A DNA stretch of 5,583 nt from Clostridiaceae bacterium (GTDB lineage Bacteria; Bacillota; Clostridia; Oscillospirales; Acutalibacteraceae): NCBI GenBank assembly GCA_016281115.1, contig JAEEHZ010000060.1, positions 1 through 5,583 of the forward strand. The letters are read 5' to 3'. The translations under genes were made by a program, and so were the position numbers. Shown here in pieces: positions 1-4,990 of this stretch. Each line of letters begins with the position of its first letter. Within the stretch, counting starts at the first letter, position 1. The notes under the pieces were generated by a model that was given only the letters and a program-made list of their open reading frames with translations, was not told the origin of the DNA and ran no database searches.

Positions 1-953
1 CAACAATAAGTGCAGAAGGATACGTATTCGGCGGTTGGTACCTGAACGCAGAATGTACGGGAACTGCAATTACCGCACAATCTATCGTGAAAACAGCAGG
101 AGATCACACACTCTATGCTAAATGGTCATTGGCAACATTCAAGGTTATTTACGACGGTAACGACGGAACTATAGGCAACAAAAAGAGCTACGAGAAGAAC
201 GCCGAGTATAAGTCAATTGTTACTGTTGACACAAATAACTTTGAAAACACCGGATATGTATTTATCGAGTGGAACACAAAAGCAGACGGCACCGGCACAA
301 CATACGATGAGTCTTCTACATTTGAGATGCCTGCGCACGATGTAACACTGTATGCGCAGTGGGAAAAAGCCGGATTCTATATCACTTATAAGGGCAACGG
401 CGGATTAACCGCAAATAATGAAGACGAAAAGGTTGTTCCTTGCTCAACAAGCAAGATTGTATTCTATCTTGACAATATGTTTATACGCGATGAATATAAG
501 TTCCTCGGTTGGGGAGTAACACCGGATACAACAAATCTTATAGATATGTATCAGCCGGGTGAGGCTTATTTGCTCGGTCAAAACCTTACTCTCTACGCAA
601 TTTGGGAGAAGATAGATCCCGGTAAACCAATGGATTTCTCCGATACCGAAACTAACACAGATACATCAGGACCTAAAGACGGCAGCGATACTTCAACAGA
701 GAAAGACACCGAGGATTCCGAAGAACCTGTACCCAGCAAGCCTCTTTACGGTGATGTTGACTGCAACGGCAAGGTTACCATGGAAGACGTTGTAGCATTG
801 CAGAAGATTATGGCTAAGCTTGCTACACATGAGGAATACGGTGAAATGTCACGTATTAATTCCGATTGCGTACATGACGACGTAATTAATATGATGGACG
901 TAACCGAGATACAAAAATTCCTTGCAAAGCTTATTCCTGATTTAGACCCGTAA
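1..953 (+). CDS. Secreted InlB-repeat protein with C-terminal type I dockerin (5' partial)
   Basis: The frame is open from base 3 to the TAA at 951-953, so the gene begins upstream; 316 residues are visible. A GTG at 87 is internal to a repeat and is not the start. Domains in order: the end of one InlB-type (Listeria-Bacteroides, Flg_new-like) repeat closing in LYAKW (3-125); a second repeat opening FKVIYDGNDG and closing LYAQW (138-362); a diverged third opening FYITYKGNGG and closing LYAIW (375-605); an acidic Asp/Thr/Ser/Glu linker (about 606-743); and a dockerin (744-950). The dockerin has two F-hand calcium loops, starting at Asp 753 and Asp 864. In this family InlB repeats are small beta-grasp surface modules and type I dockerins bind cohesins on scaffoldins. 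The protein is therefore probably an extracellular scaffold-docked component, with its functional N-terminus outside the window. The dockerin is 47/69 identical by hand count to that of the gene ending at 4905. Confidence 0.9.
   Translation, partial: TISAEGYVFGGWYLNAECTGTAITAQSIVKTAGDHTLYAKWSLATFKVIYDGNDGTIGNKKSYEKNAEYKSIVTVDTNNFENTGYVFIEWNTKADGTGTTYDESSTFEMPAHDVTLYAQWEKAGFYITYKGNGGLTANNEDEKVVPCSTSKIVFYLDNMFIRDEYKFLGWGVTPDTTNLIDMYQPGEAYLLGQNLTLYAIWEKIDPGKPMDFSDTETNTDTSGPKDGSDTSTEKDTEDSEEPVPSKPLYGDVDCNGKVTMEDVVALQKIMAKLATHEEYGEMSRINSDCVHDDVINMMDVTEIQKFLAKLIPDLDP
744..950 (+). other. Type I dockerin module, copy 1
   Basis: This is a 69-residue module with duplicated F-hands. Loop 1 (753-788) reads D-V-D-C-N-G with the last ligand Asp at 786-788. 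Loop 2 (864-899) reads D-C-V-H-D-D with Asn at position 9 and Asp at position 12. Position 3 of loop 2 is Val where a calcium ligand (Asn/Asp) is expected. Each loop carries a Cys. Positions 10-11, which usually help set cohesin specificity, are Met-Glu in loop 1 and Met-Met in loop 2. Confidence 0.9.
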
Positions 954-970
954 ATTGAATATTTAAAATA

Positions 971-1005
971 CGGCGCGCGCTTTTACTTAAAAGCACGCGC
1001 CGTTT
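971..1005 (+). terminator. Rho-independent terminator after the first dockerin gene
   Basis: A GC-rich hairpin lies 17 bp after the stop codon. The arms are 971-984 and 989-1002: 14 pairs with one C/A mismatch (978/995) and a 4-nt ACTT loop, followed by only three T residues. The stem is very stable but the U-tract is short. It separates the dockerin gene from the gene at 1032. Confidence 0.8.
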
Positions 1006-1031
1006 CATAAAAGACAAGGACGGTCGATCAA

Positions 1032-1799
1032 ATGAGTTTTTACATTGAAAACAACACGGATATTAATATCAATTATGTAAATAAAATACTAAAGGTCAAC
1101 ACTTTACAATATGATTTTATGCCGGATTTACACATCAAAGTTTGCGCGAAAGAGCAATCTCCGAACCTTCCCCGCCCAAACTGTTCAATAAACGGATATT
1201 GCTTTTACGACAGCCAAAAAGCCGGGAATAAACTTGTGTTTTCCAAAGACGATATTTACCTTGTTTTGGAGCATGATTGCTTGAAAGCTGCATTGTATTG
1301 CCCGAATGAAATGCCGTCTTATAAACAACACGAGATATTAAGGCTTATTTCAATTGCGTTTTTATGCCCGGTTATAAAAGACGGCGGTATTTATATAAGA
1401 GGAAATGTAGTTCTTCATAATAATAAGCATTACTTTGTCTGTTCAGATGAAAATGACATAATTGCCCGCAAGCGTGCTGAGGATATGCAAAAATCGGATA
1501 GCGCCGCGGATTATTGTCTGTTAAAGAATAACGGAAGATACCTTTTTTATACCCTGCCTTGGAGTAAAAAGGATAATAATTACAATTCTCGCGCATATGC
1601 TTTTGACAGTGTGATATTTATTAAAGCCAAATCAGACTCCCCCTCTGTATCACAGTTAAGTTGCGAGGAAGCAAAGGCAATTTTAACAAAAAATAATTAC
1701 GTGCGTAATATAAGCGAAGAACTTTATAAAGCATATATGAAAAATGCCGAAAGAATATCCGAAACAATAAAAGTGTATATGATGTCGCAGGAGCTTTAA
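1032..1799 (+). CDS. Degenerate HPr-kinase/PEP-carboxykinase-like protein lacking the P-loop
   Basis: A 255-residue protein with no signal peptide or membrane segment, so probably cytoplasmic. The ATG at 1032 follows AAGGA (1016-1020) at a spacing of 11. Residues about 100-218 follow the layout of small HprK-like proteins of peptide-modification cassettes (ScmC / lasso-peptide kinase type, often annotated PEP carboxykinase). In order these are a helix before the core (ILRLISIAF, 102-110), a strand DGGIYIRGNVV (117-127) where that family has an FLHGSAV-like strand, a strand HYFVCSDEND (133-142), a LPW motif (175-177) where the family has GTPW, a strand VIFIKA (194-199), and a C-terminal SCEEAKAIL (210-218) like the family's SxxEAL helix. 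The Walker A motif GxxGxGKS expected near residues 137-145 is absent (CSDENDIIA is there), and the usual paired Asp is not evident. If the assignment is right, it probably cannot bind ATP in the usual way. The match is by eye; an unrelated fold remains possible. Confidence 0.5.
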   Translation: MSFYIENNTDININYVNKILKVNTLQYDFMPDLHIKVCAKEQSPNLPRPNCSINGYCFYDSQKAGNKLVFSKDDIYLVLEHDCLKAALYCPNEMPSYKQHEILRLISIAFLCPVIKDGGIYIRGNVVLHNNKHYFVCSDENDIIARKRAEDMQKSDSAADYCLLKNNGRYLFYTLPWSKKDNNYNSRAYAFDSVIFIKAKSDSPSVSQLSCEEAKAILTKNNYVRNISEELYKAYMKNAERISETIKVYMMSQEL

Positions 1800-1861
1800 A
1801 CACATTATTTGGTAAATACAGCATAATAATAAACTAAATCTTGTAAAAAATGAAACAAAGT

Positions 1862-1883
1862 TATTGAAAATTATTTTTCAATA
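1862..1883. promoter_or_regulatory. Inverted repeat over the promoter, candidate operator
   Basis: A perfect 9-bp inverted repeat (TATTGAAAA, 1862-1870; TTTTCAATA, 1875-1883) with a 4-bp TTAT spacer. It covers the whole -35 hexamer and most of the promoter spacer, stopping 3 bp before the -10. Two-fold symmetry at this site is typical of a dimeric repressor operator. In such AT-rich DNA it could also be chance. No regulator gene lies in the window. Confidence 0.4.
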
Positions 1884-1892
1884 TGATACAAT
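1864..1892 (+). promoter_or_regulatory. Sigma-A-type promoter for the A-B-C-D gene cluster
   Basis: The -35 TTGAAA (1864-1869) and -10 TACAAT (1887-1892) are separated by exactly 17 bp. A TG at 1884-1885 gives an extended -10 (TGaTACAAT). Each hexamer matches consensus at 5 of 6 positions. Transcription would begin near 1899, leaving a 5' leader of about 30 nt before the TTG start at 1931. It is the best promoter match in the window. Confidence 0.72.
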
Positions 1893-1918
1893 CTATACGT
1901 AAGCATACAATGGAATTT

Positions 1919-1925
1919 GGGGGTG
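1919..1925 (+). promoter_or_regulatory. Ribosome binding site that fixes the TTG start at 1931
   Basis: GGGGGTG differs by one base from the anti-Shine-Dalgarno match GGAGGTG and lies 5 nt before TTG 1931. The in-frame ATGs upstream (1883 and 1910) have no such site, and 1883 lies at the promoter, upstream of the predicted transcript. Confidence 0.65.
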
Positions 1926-1930
1926 TGGTT

Positions 1931-2476
1931 TTGGAAAAAAACAACAGCGGCTCCAACAAAATGAAAATCATCACCGCCGTTCTTATAGTAGTTACTTTGG
2001 CTGCTATATCTGTCAGTGTGTGGGCATTGTTTTTCAGAAGTGACGACACGTGCGACCTTCTGTTGGCACCCGATTATGCCCCCGTAAATATAGAAAAATA
2101 TGCCGAAGATATAGGGGATGACTCCGCCTCAAAGCTTGAACAGACGGAAGGCGGCGGCGCGGTAAGTATGTCTTATTCCACCGAGGTAGGAATTGATCTG
2201 TCACAGGAAACGGCAAGTTTGTTTTTTGAAAATCCCGGCAAATCCAACCAAGATGTTGTTATCCAAATAGTTATACACGATACGGTAGTTGCACAATCGG
2301 GCAGAATTACACCCGGTAAACGAGTTACGATGCTTGATCTGGCAAATGATATGAAATTCTCGCTTGAAGAGGGCGGATACAACGGTAAGATAGTTGTTTT
2401 GTATTATCAACCCTACAATGGAGAAAAAGCAATTTTAAATACGGATATCCCCGTTAACATCAGTGTGAATAATTAA
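1931..2476 (+). CDS. Protein A: single-pass membrane protein with beta-rich ectodomain (uncharacterised)
   Basis: A 181-residue protein from TTG 1931. An in-frame ATG at 1883 would give 197 residues but sits at the promoter -10 region. A short basic N-terminus (EKNNSGSNKMK) is followed by one hydrophobic segment (residues 13-35) and then a predicted extracellular part. After an acidic spacer and a Gly-rich GGGAV (74-78) comes an alternating beta-strand region with NPGKSNQD (101-108), SGRITPG (123-129), GGYNGK (148-153), VVLYY (155-159) and NTDIPV (170-175). The pattern suggests an immunoglobulin-like sandwich. I recognise no enzymatic motif, and the function is unknown. It is a distant paralogue of the protein at 3527-4015, and each precedes a secreted-protein gene, so a role as membrane-bound partner of the exported product is an inference. 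It is the first gene after the promoter at 1864-1892. Confidence 0.8.
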   Translation: MEKNNSGSNKMKIITAVLIVVTLAAISVSVWALFFRSDDTCDLLLAPDYAPVNIEKYAEDIGDDSASKLEQTEGGGAVSMSYSTEVGIDLSQETASLFFENPGKSNQDVVIQIVIHDTVVAQSGRITPGKRVTMLDLANDMKFSLEEGGYNGKIVVLYYQPYNGEKAILNTDIPVNISVNN

Positions 2477-2491
2477 TTAAATCGGTCAATT

Positions 2492-2508
2492 AAAGCGAAA
2501 GCTTTTTT
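2492..2508 (+). terminator. Weak intercistronic hairpin with T-tract between genes A and B
   Basis: A short stem AAAGC (2492-2496) / GCTTT (2501-2505) is closed by a GAAA (GNRA) tetraloop, and the T run continues to 2508. Only five pairs form, so full termination is unlikely. It could act as a leaky attenuator or a processing/stability element giving different levels of A and B. No separate promoter for B is evident downstream. Confidence 0.3.
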
Positions 2509-2538
2509 GAAATATTAAAATCAAAGGAGAAGATTACT

Positions 2539-3396
2539 ATGAGAAAGTTATTATCCGTGTTATTGGCAGTAGCTATGATATGCGCATTGGCAATAACAGC
2601 AAACGCAGACACACTTGACGCAACAACAACCACAGCTTCTAAAGATGTGAACGCAACATATGTTGAGGGCGCTAAGGCAGGCACAGTTTACAGCGTAGAC
2701 GTTGCATGGGGCGATATGCAGTTCACTTATACCGACAGATCCGAAGGTGTATGGAACCCCGCTACTCATACTTACGACAACAAAACAGAAGCAGCATGGG
2801 CTCCTGCAGCAGCAGACTCAGGCAACATCACAGTTACAAATCACTCAAACGCAGCAGTAAGCGTTGCTTTTGCTTATACACCTGCTGAGGGCAGCACAGT
2901 TACAGCCGCTTTTGATAACGCTACCGCAACGCTTGCCGCAGCCGTTGAAAACGATGTAGAAAACGCACCTAAAGCTACCGTAAATCTCTCAATTACAGGC
3001 GGTACAATTTCAGCTACAGGCAAAATCGGTACAGTAACCGTTACACTTGACGCTACAGAAGAAACTACAACAAAAACAGTTACATTCACAGACAATTCTG
3101 AAATGTCACTTGCCAACGAGAGCGGAGAAGTTTATCTCTATGCTTGGAATGGTGCAGACATCAGCATTAATACAACTTGGCCCGGACAAAAAATGACAAA
3201 GGGCGAAGGAAATGTATATACTTTCGAGCTTGATGTTAACACATATGACCATATCATTATCGGTAACGGACTTGATTCCACGGCAGGCGGAAAACAGACT
3301 GTAGATATTGACTTGACAACACTTGGTGAAACTTATAACCTCAGCGTCAGCGGATTTGATTCCGACGCGGGTAAATATACAGTTTCCAATAGCTGA
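2539..3396 (+). CDS. Protein B: secreted protein with SKDV-type N-terminal domain and CBM26-like starch-binding module
   Basis: A 285-residue protein. ATG 2539 follows AAGGAG (2524-2529) at a spacing of 9. The signal peptide is typical, with a basic MRK start, a hydrophobic core, and an ANA cleavage site after residue 23. Residues 34-175 form an Ala/Thr/Val-rich beta domain opening SKDVNATYVEG (34-44) and VYSVDVAWGDMQFTYT (50-65), with an ITVTNHSNAAVSV strand (97-109). This type of secreted domain recurs in gut Clostridia but has no function known to me. Residues 190-262 resemble CBM26 (starch-binding, Ig-like): VYLYAWNG (198-205), TTWPGQKM (212-219), VYTFELD (226-232), IIIGNG (239-244) and KQTVDIDL (252-259), with Trp203 and Trp214 as candidate sugar-stacking residues. 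No catalytic domain, LPXTG anchor or dockerin is present. It probably binds starch outside the cell, perhaps held by protein A. Confidence 0.85.
   Translation: MRKLLSVLLAVAMICALAITANADTLDATTTTASKDVNATYVEGAKAGTVYSVDVAWGDMQFTYTDRSEGVWNPATHTYDNKTEAAWAPAAADSGNITVTNHSNAAVSVAFAYTPAEGSTVTAAFDNATATLAAAVENDVENAPKATVNLSITGGTISATGKIGTVTVTLDATEETTTKTVTFTDNSEMSLANESGEVYLYAWNGADISINTTWPGQKMTKGEGNVYTFELDVNTYDHIIIGNGLDSTAGGKQTVDIDLTTLGETYNLSVSGFDSDAGKYTVSNS
3106..3324 (+). other. CBM26-like carbohydrate-binding module of protein B
   Basis: Residues 190-262 of protein B. They contain the family pattern of an aromatic first strand (YLYAW), the TWPGxxM turn, an aromatic strand (VYTFEL), a strand ending in GNG, and the closing QTVDI strand. 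CBM26 modules are known in amylases and in surface starch-binding proteins of gut Firmicutes. The assignment comes from motif recognition alone. Confidence 0.7.
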
Positions 3397-3408
3397 TAAC
3401 TGAATTAT

Positions 3409-3443
3409 ATATGAACAGGAGGCTTAAAACCTCCTGTTCATAT
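3409..3443 (+). terminator. Perfect hairpin after gene B, without a U-tract
   Basis: A 14-bp perfect stem (3409-3422 with 3430-3443) with a 7-nt CTTAAAA loop, 12 bp after the stop of gene B. What follows (GAGCCTGATTT) is not a T run, so it is not a standard intrinsic terminator. It may be a leaky terminator, a 3' stabiliser of the B mRNA, or a Rho-linked or processing element between the two modules. The left arm contains AGGAGG, fully paired with CCTCCT. Confidence 0.5.
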
Positions 3444-3526
3444 GAGCCTGATTTGCCTTTCAAAGCTTATAAATATGTTTTGTGGGTTTTGAAAGATAAA
3501 TTTGCAAATAAAGAGATGTGTTGTGC

Positions 3527-4015
3527 TTGAAAAAATCTGTTTTGCCGTTAGTTTTGGCAATTGTGTGCGCTATATCGGTTATCTTTGCTGTTGTTGTGCT
3601 TTTAAATACAAACAATACCGCAAATCCGCAGTTTACGCCGCCGCCGTTCGACGATAATGCCATAGAGGGAACACCTGCACCCGATTCGGACAGCGGATAT
3701 GACGAGGTAGACGCTACGGCATATAAAATCGGCATATGCGGAAAAATAAAGACTGAAAGCAATAGAGCGTTTGTGTATCTCAATAATTTATCTGAAAATA
3801 ACGTATGGATAAAGGCACGAGTTTTTGATTCTCAAGATACTGTTATAGGGGAGAGCGGACTTATTAAACAAGGTTGGTATTTGCCCTATATAACGCTTTT
3901 TAATGTGCCGCAAGATAAAAAATTAACCGTAAAGATAATGGCTTACGAACCCGACACTTATCACAGTGCAGGGGCAGTCACACTTAATGCAGTTATTAAG
4001 GAGGATGGGCAATGA
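3527..4015 (+). CDS. Protein C: single-pass membrane protein, paralogue of protein A
   Basis: 162 residues from TTG 3527 (LKKSVLP). GTG 3518 and TTG 3521 are alternative in-frame starts. I prefer 3527 because AGAGATG (3512-3518) lies 8 nt before it and the TTG-Lys-Lys opening resembles gene A's start; this is not certain. One hydrophobic segment (residues 5-26) precedes a Pro/Asp-rich spacer and a beta-rich ectodomain with VYLNNLSENN (83-92), DTVIGESGLIKQG (104-116) and KLTVKIMAYEPDT (132-144). These align with protein A's ASLFFENPGKSNQD, DTVVAQSGRITPG and GKIVVLYYQP. The C-terminus lacks A's Gly-rich strip. The stop overlaps the start of the next gene by 4 bp (ATGA), implying translational coupling and a shared job with the dockerin protein. 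Function unknown. Confidence 0.78.
   Translation: MKKSVLPLVLAIVCAISVIFAVVVLLNTNNTANPQFTPPPFDDNAIEGTPAPDSDSGYDEVDATAYKIGICGKIKTESNRAFVYLNNLSENNVWIKARVFDSQDTVIGESGLIKQGWYLPYITLFNVPQDKKLTVKIMAYEPDTYHSAGAVTLNAVIKEDGQ
3998..4004 (+). promoter_or_regulatory. Strong ribosome binding site inside gene C driving gene D
   Basis: AAGGAGG, a near-perfect Shine-Dalgarno sequence, lies in the last codons of gene C, 7 nt before ATG 4012. With the ATGA stop/start overlap this supports coupled translation and fixes the start of gene D. Confidence 0.85.
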
Positions 4016-4905
4016 AAAAAATAATTTCCGTTATTTTATGCGCTGTTTTGTCACTTTCGTGCATGATAAGCGCCGCGGCTTACAGTGAGATTATGACTTA
4101 CAGTAACGATGTTACCGCAAAGTATAACAAAGGCGTACATAACATATACTACGCCGATGTTGACGCCGACGGCACTGCAAAAATCGAATTCCCCGACGGC
4201 AGTACCGTAACTGTTGCAAACGCGGGCAGCGCTTTTAAAATAGGCGTTATACCTGTTGACAAAAGCGATATGAGCGCGTGGTATTGGTTTGAGGATATCC
4301 TTCTTAAATACGGCGAAGACATTATGCCGATGTATATTTTTGCCGAAGACGCAAACGGTGATAGATTTGTACCGCAGGAGCCTGTTGAAGTTACCTTGAC
4401 TCCCAAGAATAGTTACAACTTGCCTTTGGTATATAATCTTATGCCCAGCGGCGAGGCATCACCTGTGGACGCTTCCAATAACAGCGGCGAAATAACATTT
4501 ACTGAAATACTTGACGGTTATTTTGCCGTAGTAGAATCGCCCAAGTCTGACACCGACAGCGACATTACCGATACAGATACATCTACTTCAACTGATACAT
4601 CTTCAAACACAGACACATCCGATAATACCGATACGTCAACAAGCACAGACACATCTACCGATACAACGTCCGATACAGAGGATGACACAAAATATATGTA
4701 CGGAGATGTAGACTGCAACGGAAAGGTAAATATGGAAGACGTTGTTGCGCTTCAAAGAATTATGGCACTTCTTACGACCCACGAAAGCTTCGGTGCCGCT
4801 TCACGTGAGAACTCAGACTGCAATCACGACAAAATAGTTAATATGCTCGACGTTGTGCAATTACAAAGATATTTGGCAGATCTTATACCAACGCTTGACC
4901 CCTGA
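4012..4905 (+). CDS. Protein D: secreted protein with Ig-like domain, TDTS linker and C-terminal type I dockerin
   Basis: A 297-residue protein. The signal peptide starts MKKII with a hydrophobic core and probably ends at AAA (21-23). Cys17 is not in a proper lipobox, so this is secretion rather than lipidation. Residues about 31-175 are beta-rich and open with SNDVTAKYNKG (31-41) and IYYADVD (45-51), which match the opening of protein B. The later part (EPVEVTLTPKNSYNLPLVYNL split at 123-143, then EITFTEILDGYFAVVE, 160-175) looks like the closing strands of Gram-positive surface Ig/ZU5-like domains. A low-complexity TDTS linker (177-227) leads to the dockerin (229-297). No catalytic motif is seen. 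It is probably a structural or ligand-binding component docked on a cohesin scaffold and co-made with membrane protein C. Confidence 0.88.
   Translation: MKKIISVILCAVLSLSCMISAAAYSEIMTYSNDVTAKYNKGVHNIYYADVDADGTAKIEFPDGSTVTVANAGSAFKIGVIPVDKSDMSAWYWFEDILLKYGEDIMPMYIFAEDANGDRFVPQEPVEVTLTPKNSYNLPLVYNLMPSGEASPVDASNNSGEITFTEILDGYFAVVESPKSDTDSDITDTDTSTSTDTSSNTDTSDNTDTSTSTDTSTDTTSDTEDDTKYMYGDVDCNGKVNMEDVVALQRIMALLTTHESFGAASRENSDCNHDKIVNMLDVVQLQRYLADLIPTLDP
4540..4692 (+). repeat. Low-complexity TDTS linker repeat in protein D
   Basis: Imperfect repeats of (S/N)TDTS encode about 51 residues made mostly of Thr, Asp and Ser. The codons for each unit vary (gatacatct, gacacatcc, gatacgtca), so the repeat is kept at protein level rather than as a young DNA expansion. 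Such linkers are usual before dockerins and may be O-glycosylated. A shorter related linker lies at about 606-743. Confidence 0.8.
4696..4902 (+). other. Type I dockerin module, copy 2
   Basis: 69 residues with no gaps against copy 1. Loop 1 (4705-4740) reads D-V-D-C-N-G with Asn at position 9 and Asp at position 12. Loop 2 (4816-4851) reads D-C-N-H-D-K with Asn at position 9 and Asp at position 12, so both calcium loops are intact. The Cys positions match copy 1. Specificity positions 10-11 are Met-Glu and Met-Leu. Confidence 0.92.
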
Positions 4906-4921
4906 CATATAATTATTTGAT

Positions 4922-4955
4922 TGCCTCAACCTGTAATAAAGGTTGAGGCATTTTT
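4922..4955 (+). terminator. Strong Rho-independent terminator of the A-B-C-D cluster
   Basis: A 10-bp perfect stem, TGCCTCAACC (4922-4931) with GGTTGAGGCA (4941-4950), a 9-nt loop and five T residues (4951-4955). It lies 16 bp after the stop of gene D. Confidence 0.92.
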
Positions 4956-4990
4956 ATGATAACACCAAAACTATTTACAAGGAAAGTAAT

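Noticed and set aside
87..89. GTG as the start of the first gene
   Set aside because: The frame is open to the window edge, and the upstream codons encode the rest of an InlB-type repeat (GYVFGGWY and following), so this GTG is an internal Val.
2874..3116. Reverse-strand open frame of 80 codons rich in Val, Ala and Ser
   Set aside because: It is the complement of the Ala/Thr-rich coding sequence of protein B, with no ribosome binding site or recognisable motif.
3451..3501. Imperfect inverted repeat ATTTGCCTTTCAAA / TTTGAAAGATAAAT before gene C
   Set aside because: The 23-nt loop, a mismatch, a wobble and a strongly AT-rich context make chance likely. TATAAA at 3468-3473 inside it has no matching -35.
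4060..4062. Cys17 in the signal peptide of protein D as a lipoprotein cysteine
   Set aside because: The preceding residues are Ser-Leu-Ser, which do not fit the lipobox (Leu at -3, small residue at -1 with Ala/Ser at -2). A standard AAA site follows at residues 21-23.
4540..4692. Short regular repeats that could suggest a CRISPR-like or tandem-repeat array
   Set aside because: The units are in-frame codons of a Thr/Asp/Ser linker with variable synonymous sites. There are no spacers of constant length.
4955..4960. TATGAT, a -10-like hexamer that could drive the permease gene
   Set aside because: It overlaps the terminator T-tract and no acceptable -35 lies 16-18 bp upstream, nor is there an extended -10 TG. 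Recorded only as a weak possibility.
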